Below are positions 25,539-33,336 of a stretch of DNA of 42,249 bases, piece after piece (position 1 is the first letter of the stretch; every line of letters starts with the position of its first letter). This stretch comes from Spirulina sp. CCY15215 (GTDB lineage: Bacteria; Cyanobacteriota; Cyanobacteriia; Cyanobacteriales; Spirulinaceae). The DNA lies in assembly GCF_016888125.1 (NCBI RefSeq), contig NZ_JACSWA010000433.1, positions 1-42,249 of the forward strand, read 5' to 3'. The notes under the pieces were generated by a model, which did no database searches, was not told the DNA's origin, and was given only the letters and a program-made list of their open reading frames with translations. Position numbers and translations under genes: made by a program.

Positions 25539-26336
25539 CTATGGGGCTGCACCTTCTACTGGGGCTGCACCTTCTACTGGGGCTGTACCATCTGCTGGGG
25601 CTGCACCTTCTGCTGGGGCTGCTGCATTCTGAGCGGCCAACTCCTCCTCACTGACAGGAATCAGAATTTCGATATCAAATTTGGTTGTTAGCTCAGGCTG
25701 ACCCGACGTTAAAATGTTACCGCGAGGAGTTAATAAGCGTTGTTCCTGTTCGGCAACTTCCATACGAACATTTTTGACCACCAATAACGTTTGCACCCTC
25801 TCCAAACTTCTGAGAATTTCCAAAGTTTCGCCAAAGGGAGCCTCAATAGTTAAATCAATTATTTTTTGACGCTTGAGCAAACCATTAACCGGTTCTCCCC
25901 AAGAACCATCCGCGATCGCCTCTGGTTCTCCCGAGGGCGGAGCGTAACTGAGCAAGAGTCCGCGATTTTTCACCTGTTGGTTAATTGTCAGCAACAAAGT
26001 ATCTAAGCTGGCTTCTCCAGAGAATAAACTCAATACCTCTTTTTGAGAGGCTTGAACCTGTTGCAGTTGAGCTTGCAGTTCCTGGCTTTTGGCTTGCAAG
26101 TTTGCCAGTTGTAGCTTCTGCACCTCTTTTTCATCAACCTGTGTTTTTAGGGTTTGTAAATTATCCCAAGCTGGCTTCAAAAATTGATAACCTAAACCTC
26201 CCGCAGCAGCCAAACCGATAACCGCAATCATAACACCGCCAATCATGGGCGTAAACGTAATCCCAAACGCATTAGGATAGGGAGATTTTTCCTCTTCCTC
26301 CCCACCCATTGGGGCCAGATCGTCTGCAAAAGTCAT
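25539..26336 (-). CDS. pilO: Type IV pilus alignment protein PilO, 265 aa
   Basis: PilO is an inner-membrane alignment subunit that dimerises with PilN. It has an acidic cytosolic start, one membrane helix (MIGGVMIAVIGLAAAGGLGY), a long coiled coil rich in Gln and Leu (about 65-120) and a ferredoxin-like periplasmic domain. The C-terminus is an Ala/Pro-rich tail made of repeats of six residues (EGAAPV-like) encoded by an 18-bp tandem repeat. ATG 26336 has an ideal GGAGGT six bases upstream, which rules out the longer frame starting at 26363. The operon position between pilN and pilQ supports the name, since PilO sequences are poorly conserved. Confidence 0.9.
   Translation of the reverse strand: MTFADDLAPMGGEEEEKSPYPNAFGITFTPMIGGVMIAVIGLAAAGGLGYQFLKPAWDNLQTLKTQVDEKEVQKLQLANLQAKSQELQAQLQQVQASQKEVLSLFSGEASLDTLLLTINQQVKNRGLLLSYAPPSGEPEAIADGSWGEPVNGLLKRQKIIDLTIEAPFGETLEILRSLERVQTLLVVKNVRMEVAEQEQRLLTPRGNILTSGQPELTTKFDIEILIPVSEEELAAQNAAAPAEGAAPADGTAPVEGAAPVEGAAP
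25543..25614 (-). repeat. Four 18-bp tandem repeats in the 3' end of pilO
   Basis: The unit GGGGCTGCACCTTCTACT (plus strand) starts at 25543, 25561, 25579 and 25597, with a partial fifth copy after 25614. The copies differ at a few bases. They keep the reading frame and encode the Ala/Pro-rich tail of PilO. Confidence 0.9.
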
Positions 26337-26388
26337 AAAAATACCTCCAGTAACAACAAACAAAGAAAAGGGAATATCCCCCCAGATT

Positions 26389-27222
26389 TTATTCAGCAGA
26401 AATCAGTCCCCTTTGTTCAAGATTTTTAATCCGAACTACTGAACCAAGGGCCCCTTTACTTTCTAATTGAGTCACGAGTTCTGCTGGGGGTTGTTCGCTG
26501 AGATCGTTGAGGGCAATTTCTAGGGTATATTCGACCACTTGAGGCAGTTCGAGAGCCACTGCGCCCTCTTGCCCTCCTGCCTGTTTAAGATCGTTGGGGT
26601 CGTCAACCAGTTTGGCGCTGACAATTTTCCCCGTATCTGGATTGAAAAAAAGCGATTTTTCCAAGGACAACAAGAAATAATTGACAGTATCGTAGGAATC
26701 TGCATAACCCAAAATGGATAAACTCGATCTAGGTTTGATCTCTGCCACGGGGGGCTGACCTGGTGGGGGTGCTGCTGCTGGTGCCGCCGCCGCTACCACT
26801 TCGGGTTCCTGCTCCGTGATGGACTTGATTTGTACCCCTGGGGGAATGCGATCGCGAATATCCGCTAAAACCGCCGACCAAGGCAGAATCTTGACGAAAA
26901 CCGTCGCCAGTCCGTCGGTTTGTCGTTGAGCAACATCAATTTGCCCTTGCAATTCTTGGATTTGAGCGTTTTGTTGTTGCAGAAGACCCAGTTCTCCATC
27001 TAAAATCCGCGATTGTTCCTCATATTGAGCGGTTTGTAGGTTGAGATAAACAAACCCCGCCCCCGCAATTCCTACCCCAACCAGACCGATCGCCCCTCCC
27101 ACAAACAAGGGAATGAGTTCGTCAAGGGCGATTTTCCTGGCAGGAGTTTTGGCGGCTCCTCCCGCAGCAGGTGCCGCACTAACAGCGCGATCTTTGAGAA
27201 AATTAACGTCTAAGCTATACAT
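26389..27222 (-). CDS. pilN: Type IV pilus assembly protein PilN, 277 aa
   Basis: PilN joins the cytosolic PilM ring to the periplasmic part of the machine. Its N-terminus (MYSLDVNFLKDR) resembles the short motif that docks in PilM. An Ala/Gly-rich stretch, a single membrane helix (about residues 37-62), a coiled coil rich in Gln (about 65-100) and a periplasmic ferredoxin-like domain follow, with an Ala/Pro-rich loop near 145-160. ATG 27222 is preceded by GGGAG. The gene starts one base after the pilM stop codon. Confidence 0.92.
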   Translation of the reverse strand: MYSLDVNFLKDRAVSAAPAAGGAAKTPARKIALDELIPLFVGGAIGLVGVGIAGAGFVYLNLQTAQYEEQSRILDGELGLLQQQNAQIQELQGQIDVAQRQTDGLATVFVKILPWSAVLADIRDRIPPGVQIKSITEQEPEVVAAAAPAAAPPPGQPPVAEIKPRSSLSILGYADSYDTVNYFLLSLEKSLFFNPDTGKIVSAKLVDDPNDLKQAGGQEGAVALELPQVVEYTLEIALNDLSEQPPAELVTQLESKGALGSVVRIKNLEQRGLISAE

Positions 27223-27223
27223 T

Positions 27224-28327
27224 TTAAATCTCCCGCAGTCCCAAACCTAAAGCAATTCCCAATCCTGGACGAACAACGTCGGGGATATCTTCATCTGTTT
27301 CGAGGGACAATGAGGAAACAGGGTCGATCTGAGCCGTGGGTAAACTCAAACGATTGGTAAAAAACTCGTCGAGTTGACCAATACCACCACCGGGACCCGC
27401 TAATAATAATTGTGCCACTTCCAGTTCCCCGCTTTGATTGAGATAAAAATCAATGGAGCGGCGCAATTCATCGGTTAATTCTCCCAATACCCTCAAGAGG
27501 GCGGCCATGCCTGGATTAATGCCTGTGGCCCCAGTTCGCAGGCCATCTACGGGGGTGGTGGGAATGGTCATGCCTTGCAGCATTTCTGTATCCCGTTTGG
27601 TGGGTAAATTCATGGCTCTAGAAAGGGCGCTTTGCAGTTGAAAAGTCCCGATGGGAACTGTACGGGAAAATTGGGGAACCCCATCTACAATGATGGCAAT
27701 TTCGGTACTTTCAAACTCGATATCCACTAAAACGGCGGCTTCTTGGGGTCCAAATTGCCGTAGTTGTTCCCGAATGGTACGAATGAGGGCAAAACTGTTA
27801 ATATCGAGGACATCAATTTCTAAGCCCGCTTGCTGCATCGTATCAACGTAAACATCCGTGACTTCCCGACGGGTTGCTACGAGTAAGACTTGCACTTTTT
27901 CAATGCCGTCTTCATCCTCAAAAAAGCCCAGTTTTTGATAGTCCAAGTCTACTTCTTCTCGGGGATAGGGAAGGTATAAACCCGCCTCGTGGTTGAGAAC
28001 CATTTCTTTCAGTTCTTTGTCATCCAGTTCCGCAGGAATGGGAATAATGCGAATGATCGCCTCGCGCATGGGGATGGCGGTGGCAATTTTTTTACACTTG
28101 ATATTATTTTGATTGAGGGTTTCTTGGATCAATTCAGCTAGGGCGGGAGAGTCTACAATTTGTCCATCCTCAAAGATGCCTTCGGGGACTTCTGCGGTAA
28201 TGTAGGTATCTAATTTATAGGTTTGCCCTTGTTTTTTCAGTTGCACGATGTTAATACGTTCGGGTGCAACTTCGAGGCCGAGTCCTTGCCCAGATTTGGC
28301 AAATAGACCTTTTAGCGAACTAAACAT
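27224..28327 (-). CDS. pilM: Type IV pilus assembly ATPase-like protein PilM, 367 aa
   Basis: PilM is an actin-like cytosolic protein that binds the PilN N-terminus. Visible actin-fold segments include GLGLEVAPERINIVQL (phosphate 1 region), KKIATAIPMREAI, VLVDIEFESTEIAIIVDG (phosphate 2) and LLLAGPGGGIGQLDEF (adenosine site). Length and order (pilM-pilN-pilO-pilQ) are standard. It is the first pil gene, 51 bp after an unrelated gene on the same strand, so the promoter either lies in that short gap, which shows no clear boxes, or further upstream. Confidence 0.96.
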   Translation of the reverse strand: MFSSLKGLFAKSGQGLGLEVAPERINIVQLKKQGQTYKLDTYITAEVPEGIFEDGQIVDSPALAELIQETLNQNNIKCKKIATAIPMREAIIRIIPIPAELDDKELKEMVLNHEAGLYLPYPREEVDLDYQKLGFFEDEDGIEKVQVLLVATRREVTDVYVDTMQQAGLEIDVLDINSFALIRTIREQLRQFGPQEAAVLVDIEFESTEIAIIVDGVPQFSRTVPIGTFQLQSALSRAMNLPTKRDTEMLQGMTIPTTPVDGLRTGATGINPGMAALLRVLGELTDELRRSIDFYLNQSGELEVAQLLLAGPGGGIGQLDEFFTNRLSLPTAQIDPVSSLSLETDEDIPDVVRPGLGIALGLGLREI

Positions 28328-28378
28328 AGATTCAACAGTAATCGGTAATCGGTTAGAGCGATCGCGTTATCCTTTCAG

Positions 28379-28909
28379 TTATACAGTGTAACCATCGTAG
28401 GGTTGCAAAAGTTCTAATAAAAACTCGTGAGCATAACAACGAGTCTTGTGGTTTCCTGTCTGATGCCAACCGGTAACAGTATTCGGCGATCGCCATAATT
28501 CCCAATGTTCCACTCCAGGATCGGCGTAAAAACTCTGCTCACCAGACCCTAATAATGCCCCACTCCAATGCGTAAAATAGTCGTGACTGAGACGATAAAG
28601 AGGAAAATTGCCTGCTAAGGGGACTCCCCAACCATCAAGGGCTATCAAGGCGCGAATTGTTCCTCCTTGAATTTGCCATGCTAAGGCGGCCAATATTGCC
28701 CCCACAACCCCAGCACTAAAGGCAAGGAAAAGCAGGGGAGAAGAGCGATCGCCATTTTTGTTCAGGAAATTTAGGACATCTATGCCGGAATAGGGAGGAA
28801 TAGTTGGGGGGAGAATGAGAAGGCGATCGCATAATGTTAATCCTAGATTCTCAATAAAACTCTGGGTAAGTTCTGGAGGATGAATGCCTGGACAAATTAA
28901 AATTGTCAT
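28379..28909 (-). CDS. Alpha/beta-hydrolase-like protein, 176 aa
   Basis: A small protein that starts MTILICPGIHPPELTQSF and contains LLFLAFSAGVVGAIL, which looks like a nucleophile elbow (x-x-Ser-x-Gly). A histidine in TGWHQTGNHKT late in the chain could complete a triad. It is short for a full alpha/beta hydrolase, so the assignment is tentative; it could also be a non-enzymatic member. ATG 28909 is chosen over a GTG at 28939. It is divergent from ftsW by about 43 bp and lies upstream of pilM on the same strand. Confidence 0.65.
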   Translation of the reverse strand: MTILICPGIHPPELTQSFIENLGLTLCDRLLILPPTIPPYSGIDVLNFLNKNGDRSSPLLFLAFSAGVVGAILAALAWQIQGGTIRALIALDGWGVPLAGNFPLYRLSHDYFTHWSGALLGSGEQSFYADPGVEHWELWRSPNTVTGWHQTGNHKTRCYAHEFLLELLQPYDGYTV

Positions 28910-28952
28910 TTGGATTTGTTGGAATTGATAACTATTCACTGCTGATTGATCG

Positions 28953-30119
28953 ATGATTAAGATTCGTTATTTAATACCCTTTTTCGATTTTGGTGTTTCC
29001 AACTGGGCGATCGAGGCTCGTTTGGTTCGTTGGTTGACTATGATCTGGATGTTTATGGGATTAGTGGTTCTATTTTCTGCCTCTTATCCCGTTGCAGATG
29101 CTGAAGTAGGGGATGGTTTTTATTACTTCAAGCGACAAATTATCTGGATCTTGTTGGGGACGATCGCCTTTAATATTGTCGCGCGATCGCCTTTCCGCTA
29201 TCTTCTCCCTGTTTCTCGTTGGATTCTGTTTGTATTATTAGGGTTAATGATTGCCATTCTCATTCCTGGAGTCGGTACTACCGTCAATGGTGCAACACGA
29301 TGGATTACTGTCGCCTCCATTCCCATTCAACCCTCAGAACTGATTAAACCCTTTCTTGTCGTGCAAAGTGCCAGTGTGTTTGGACGCTGGAAACAACTCT
29401 CATGGTTAACGCGGGTATTTTGGCTGGGTATTTTTGCGATTATTCTCGGGGGAATTCTCCTACAACCCAACCTCAGTACAACCGCTCTTTGTGGCATGAC
29501 CCTTTGGTTAATGGCCGTCGCTGCGGGTTTACCTTGGTTACAACTGGGAAGTACCGCAGTTTCGGGCATTTTACTCGCGGTGGGTAGTATTTATTCCCAA
29601 GAATATCAACGACGCAGAATCATGTCTTTTCTTGACCCTTGGCAAGATCCTATGCAGGATGGTTATCAATTGATTCAAAGTCTTTTAGCTGTTGGTTCCG
29701 GGGGAATATGGGGATCGGGGTTTGGACTTTCCCAGCAAAAATTGTTCTATTTGCCTATTCAATATACTGATTTTATTTTTGCTGTCTTTGCCGAAGAATT
29801 TGGTTTTGTCGGCAGCATTATTTTGCTCATACTATTGATAACCTATGCAACTCTCGCTGTTTTTATTGCCTTGAGAGCTACCCAACCGATTCAAAAAACC
29901 GTTGCTATCGGGGTGATGATTTTGTTAATCGGTCAATCTTCGATCAATATTGGCGTGGCGACGGGAGTTTTGCCTACAACGGGTTTACCGCTTCCCTTCT
30001 TCAGTTATGGTGGGAGTTCTATCATTTCTAGTTTGATTTTAGCGGGCTTATTGGTTCGAGTCGCTCGGGAAAGTAATGAAGCAGAAGTGGTTTCTCTGCA
30101 AGGACGAAGAGAGCATTGA
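28953..30119 (+). CDS. ftsW: SEDS-family cell-division protein FtsW, 388 aa
   Basis: SEDS proteins polymerise lipid II into glycan strands; FtsW does this at the division site with a class B penicillin-binding protein. About ten membrane helices are visible. Family signatures include LFSASYPVA, NGATRWI, the IQPSELIKP segment, LQPNLSTT, DGYQLIQSLLAVGSGG and QYTDFIFAVFAEEFG, whose Asp is the likely catalytic residue. PFFSYGGSS marks the C-terminal signature. FtsW is more likely than RodA because of the N-terminal leader and PVADAEVGDGFYYFKRQ, but the two are hard to separate without a tree. ATG 28953 is clear. Confidence 0.9.
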   Translation: MIKIRYLIPFFDFGVSNWAIEARLVRWLTMIWMFMGLVVLFSASYPVADAEVGDGFYYFKRQIIWILLGTIAFNIVARSPFRYLLPVSRWILFVLLGLMIAILIPGVGTTVNGATRWITVASIPIQPSELIKPFLVVQSASVFGRWKQLSWLTRVFWLGIFAIILGGILLQPNLSTTALCGMTLWLMAVAAGLPWLQLGSTAVSGILLAVGSIYSQEYQRRRIMSFLDPWQDPMQDGYQLIQSLLAVGSGGIWGSGFGLSQQKLFYLPIQYTDFIFAVFAEEFGFVGSIILLILLITYATLAVFIALRATQPIQKTVAIGVMILLIGQSSINIGVATGVLPTTGLPLPFFSYGGSSIISSLILAGLLVRVARESNEAEVVSLQGRREH

Positions 30120-30196
30120 GCGCGATCGCTGATAATATAACCTTATTCCCCTCCTGATCGTTGCTCGTTACTCGTTACTTTTCCTCTCTCCCCTCC

Positions 30197-30970
30197 ATGT
30201 CTCAATTAACCCCTTGGCGAAAACAACTGCGCCATCCCTTACAAAGTCAGATTTTAATTAACCTCGAAGGTCGCTTGTTGCGGGCGATCGCCTCAAAGCA
30301 GACTCGCACCCTTGGTCTTTGGCTGTTAGTTTCCCTCGGGGTTGCACTTTTGCTGATTTGGAATTGGCAACTCGTTCTCACTACGGGGCTGGGAATCGCT
30401 GCCATGTGGGGAACTTACGTGATGCAGGGGTGGAATTGGCAAGAACGTCTCAGCAAAGCGCTTCGTTTTCTTAAGAGTCCTCAATCTCGTTTGATCCTTG
30501 CTGTTGCTGGTGGTGGGCTAACAACTTTAGGCACGTATTTAGCCGTTTCAATCTGGGCGCATTCGGAAAATCGTTGGTTGGCTCTTGGTTCACTTTTGCA
30601 AGGTGTAGCGACTTTGCTCACATTAGCCTTATTGGGTTGGTACGGTACTAGCGATCGCCAATATCGAGAAGAAACCCGATACGAGCAGTTATTATTGGAA
30701 CTCACCAGGGTAGATCCCCTTAAACGTTTAATCGTGGTTCGTCAATTGACCCAGTTATCTCAACGCTTAAATGAAGGCGATCGCACTCAACTGCTGGAAT
30801 ATTTTCGCTTGCTCCTTTCCCGTGAAGAAGACGAAAAAGTTAGAAATGCTCTCTTGAAAGGCTTGGGAACTTGGGAACGCAAACAACTCAAGTTAGAAAA
30901 CAAACAGCCTTTAAAAATGCCCGTACACTTCCCCAAATCTACACCACAATTCCATCACCTTGAAGATTAA
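30197..30970 (+). CDS. Conserved membrane protein of unknown function, 257 aa
   Basis: I do not recognise a named family. Two hydrophobic regions (about residues 38-75 and 95-145) give three or four membrane helices. The C-terminal third is helical and charged (RVDPLKRLIVVRQLTQLSQRL and EDEKVRNALLKGLGTW), resembling a HEAT-like segment facing the cytosol. ATG 30197 is chosen; the frame opens at 30161 but the additional residues look non-coding. The gene follows ftsW by 77 bp on the same strand and may be co-transcribed. Confidence 0.75.
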   Translation: MSQLTPWRKQLRHPLQSQILINLEGRLLRAIASKQTRTLGLWLLVSLGVALLLIWNWQLVLTTGLGIAAMWGTYVMQGWNWQERLSKALRFLKSPQSRLILAVAGGGLTTLGTYLAVSIWAHSENRWLALGSLLQGVATLLTLALLGWYGTSDRQYREETRYEQLLLELTRVDPLKRLIVVRQLTQLSQRLNEGDRTQLLEYFRLLLSREEDEKVRNALLKGLGTWERKQLKLENKQPLKMPVHFPKSTPQFHHLED

Positions 30971-31043
30971 AATCAATACTCACCATACATTTGAACTAAG
31001 AAAAAACAAAAATGCCTATTTTTTGAGGAAGCGGGAAAATAAG

Positions 31044-31072
31044 CTGTCATTTTAGATTGAATTGATTACAAT
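31044..31072 (+). promoter_or_regulatory. Upstream promoter-like site of rpoD
   Basis: CTGTCA (31044-31049) and TACAAT (31067-31072) are spaced 17 bp. Each box matches the sigma-70 consensus at four or five of six positions. Confidence 0.35.
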
Positions 31073-31282
31073 GGCCTGCAGTTCAACGCGATCGCCAACA
31101 ATTGAGCAAAGTCATAATGTAACAAAATCAAAACATGATGAAAGAAATTAAATGGAAGCGAACCCATTTTTTTGTAAGAGAGGTTACAATCGGAAGGGTC
31201 TTCAGAGTTTGGGTGGAAATAACCCCCAACTGGAGAAGACATCCCCGATGGAAAAATCAAATAATGGTGTGAGTTATCAAGA

Positions 31283-31312
31283 TTGACAGACTAAATCGGG
31301 GAAAGATATAGA
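31283..31312 (+). promoter_or_regulatory. Principal rpoD promoter
   Basis: A perfect -35 TTGACA (31283-31288) is followed after 18 bp by TATAGA (31307-31312). This is the strongest sigma-70-type promoter seen in the window and would start transcription near 31319. Confidence 0.6.
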
Positions 31313-31408
31313 TTAGTCCCAAACGGGGTATAAGGCATCTTACCAAGTGCCTAGAAATTTAACACTTGATGTTCTGGTCTTGAACTGAAGGAGCAAGAGG
31401 AAAACGGC

Positions 31409-32545
31409 ATGACCCAGGCGAATTACAATCTCGCAACAATTACCCAACCTCAGACAGAGTTGGAGCTTTTGATTGACGGAGATACCGCACAATCATCAAA
31501 AGATGATGCACCGGTAATCGAAAAAGCACAGAAAGCACAGAAAACAACTACTAAAAAAAGCCCAGCTTCCCGACGCAGGGAACAGAGCAAGAAGAAACCC
31601 TACACTGAGGATTCAATTCGCGTTTACCTGCAAGAAATCGGTCGCATTCGACTGCTACGGGCAGAAGAGGAGATTGAACTGGCTCGTAAAATTGCTGAAT
31701 TGTTGGAGTTTGAACGGGTTCGCGAGGATCTGGTTGAAAATAACGATAGTGAACCTAGCGATCGCGAATGGGCTGAAGCGATGGACATTGAGTATCCTAA
31801 GTTTCGCCGTCGCTTATTTGAGGGCAGGCGAGCTAAAGATAAAATGGTTCAGTCTAACCTGCGTTTAGTGGTTTCTATTGCTAAGAAATACATGAATCGA
31901 GGACTATCCTTTCAAGACTTGATTCAAGAGGGATCCCTGGGTTTAATTCGTGCCGCCGAAAAGTTCGACCACTCGAAAGGATATAAGTTTTCCACCTACG
32001 CCACTTGGTGGATTCGTCAAGCCATTACTCGGGCGATCGCGGATCAATCACGTACTATTCGCCTTCCAGTTCATCTCTACGAAACCATTTCTCGTATTAA
32101 GAAAACAACCAAAATTCTCTCTCAAGAAATGGGACGCAAACCCACGGAGGAAGAAATCGCAACTCGCATGGAAATGACCATCGAAAAACTGCGCTTTATT
32201 GCTAAATCCGCACAACTTCCCATCTCATTAGAAACCCCCATCGGGAAAGAAGAAGATTCTCGATTGGGGGATTTTATTGAGGCAGATGGAGAAACGCCGG
32301 AAGATCAAGTTTCTAAAAGTCTCCTGCGAGAAGACCTAGAAAATGTCCTTGATACCCTTAGTCCCCGAGAGCGAGATGTATTGCGCTTGCGTTACGGTTT
32401 GGATGACGGACGCATGAAAACTCTAGAGGAAATCGGTCAGATTTTCAATGTGACCCGAGAGCGAATTCGCCAAATTGAGGCGAAAGCATTGCGGAAATTG
32501 CGCCATCCTAATCGCAATAGTATTCTCAAAGAATATATTCGCTAA
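31409..32545 (+). CDS. rpoD: Principal RNA polymerase sigma factor SigA/RpoD, 378 aa
   Basis: This is a group 1 sigma factor with a basic N-terminal region of about 65 residues, region 1.2 ([17 protein letters not shown]), region 2 with [18 protein letters not shown] and [18 protein letters not shown] (melting and -10 recognition), region 3, and region 4.2 with a helix-turn-helix ([20 protein letters not shown]). The C-terminal [18 protein letters not shown] is typical of the cyanobacterial principal sigma. Lack of a long region 1.1 is also normal for the phylum. ATG 31409 follows an AGAGGA site. Confidence 0.95.
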   Translation: MTQANYNLATITQPQTELELLIDGDTAQSSKDDAPVIEKAQKAQKTTTKKSPASRRREQSKKKPYTEDSIRVYLQEIGRIRLLRAEEEIELARKIAELLEFERVREDLVENNDSEPSDREWAEAMDIEYPKFRRRLFEGRRAKDKMVQSNLRLVVSIAKKYMNRGLSFQDLIQEGSLGLIRAAEKFDHSKGYKFSTYATWWIRQAITRAIADQSRTIRLPVHLYETISRIKKTTKILSQEMGRKPTEEEIATRMEMTIEKLRFIAKSAQLPISLETPIGKEEDSRLGDFIEADGETPEDQVSKSLLREDLENVLDTLSPRERDVLRLRYGLDDGRMKTLEEIGQIFNVTRERIRQIEAKALRKLRHPNRNSILKEYIR

Positions 32546-32565
32546 TTTATCTTCTCAAATATTGA

Positions 32566-32597
32566 CTGTAGGGACGTTAAATTTAACGTCCCTACAG
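32566..32597. terminator. Perfect 32-bp palindrome between rpoD and rsmD
   Basis: CTGTAGGGACGTTAAA is followed at once by its exact reverse complement. As RNA it would form a long hairpin from either strand, so it can terminate both convergent genes. Its right arm contains the rsmD stop codon (TAG at 32594-32592). Palindromes with a GTAGGGACGT arm are, from memory, interspersed in several cyanobacterial genomes. Confidence 0.7.
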
Positions 32598-33146
32598 GTT
32601 TTCACAATCTTCTGTATTACAGAAAAACACTAATGCGGTATTACCGTAAGTTTTTTTGCGTACTGGTTTTAAGAAGGCGATCGCCTCGGGATGCCAAAAT
32701 TTAGGATTGTATTCTACGGCCATTTCCCCAGACTCTGCCAAAAGTTTCTTCTGGGCAATTATTGCTAAGACGGGATGATAAAGTTCGCTTTGATAAGGCG
32801 GATCGAAATAAATGCGATCGAATTGTTGTCCATCCAAACGCTTTAAAGTTCGTCGGACATCTCCTCGGATGATCTGAAATTCTGGGGATGGTTGCGTCAT
32901 CTGCTGCCAATTCTCTCGTATAATCCCGCAAGCACGTCCCACCAGTTCGAGTCCCACCACCCGCGACGCACCGCGACAGAGTGCCTCCGCCCCCATTGCT
33001 CCATTGCCCGCACAGATATCCAACCAGCGACAGCCATAAACCTCATCTTGCCAAATCTGAAATAACGCCTCCCGCACTCGGGCGGGAGTGGGGCGAATAT
33101 TGCGACCCGGCATCGTTTTTAAGGGGCGATTTCCGTAAATTCTCAT
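32592..33146 (-). CDS. rsmD: 16S rRNA (guanine966-N2)-methyltransferase RsmD, 184 aa
   Basis: RsmD methylates G966 of 16S rRNA in the assembled 30S subunit. The start MRIYGNRPLKTMPGRNIRPT fits the family. SAM-binding motif I is WLDICAGNGAMGAEALCRGA, and the catalytic motif IV is YFDPPY. Length is typical. The frame extends upstream to 33389 but those codons show no family resemblance, so ATG 33146 is used. The last codon and the stop lie inside the palindrome shared with rpoD. Confidence 0.95.
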   Translation of the reverse strand: MRIYGNRPLKTMPGRNIRPTPARVREALFQIWQDEVYGCRWLDICAGNGAMGAEALCRGASRVVGLELVGRACGIIRENWQQMTQPSPEFQIIRGDVRRTLKRLDGQQFDRIYFDPPYQSELYHPVLAIIAQKKLLAESGEMAVEYNPKFWHPEAIAFLKPVRKKTYGNTALVFFCNTEDCENL

Positions 33147-33336
33147 TTTCTTTTCCAGATTGTACCGATCGCTTGCGAAGGAGGAATAGAGACTGATTTG
33201 TAAAATTACAAAGAAAATGTTAACAATCTTACCCTCAATGCTAAGATAACCCTTCAGGATTACAGTTATTGTGGGGTGCGTTTGCATTTGTCTCGATCCG
33301 CACAGTGTAAATTCTCTCCCTACTTTTGCATTGCTT

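Larger units (their letters stand above)
30971..31408 (+). promoter_or_regulatory. 438-bp leader region of rpoD
   Basis: This gene-free stretch upstream of the sigma factor holds two promoter-like sites (31044-31072 and 31283-31312) and an inverted repeat TTGTAA-6-TTACAA at 31172-31189 that could be an operator. No riboswitch or RNA gene was recognised. From the downstream promoter the 5' leader would be about 90 nt. Confidence 0.5.

Noticed and set aside
31066-31260. 64-codon minus-strand frame in the rpoD leader
   Set aside because: No ribosome-binding site or family resemblance, and it crosses the promoter-like sites.
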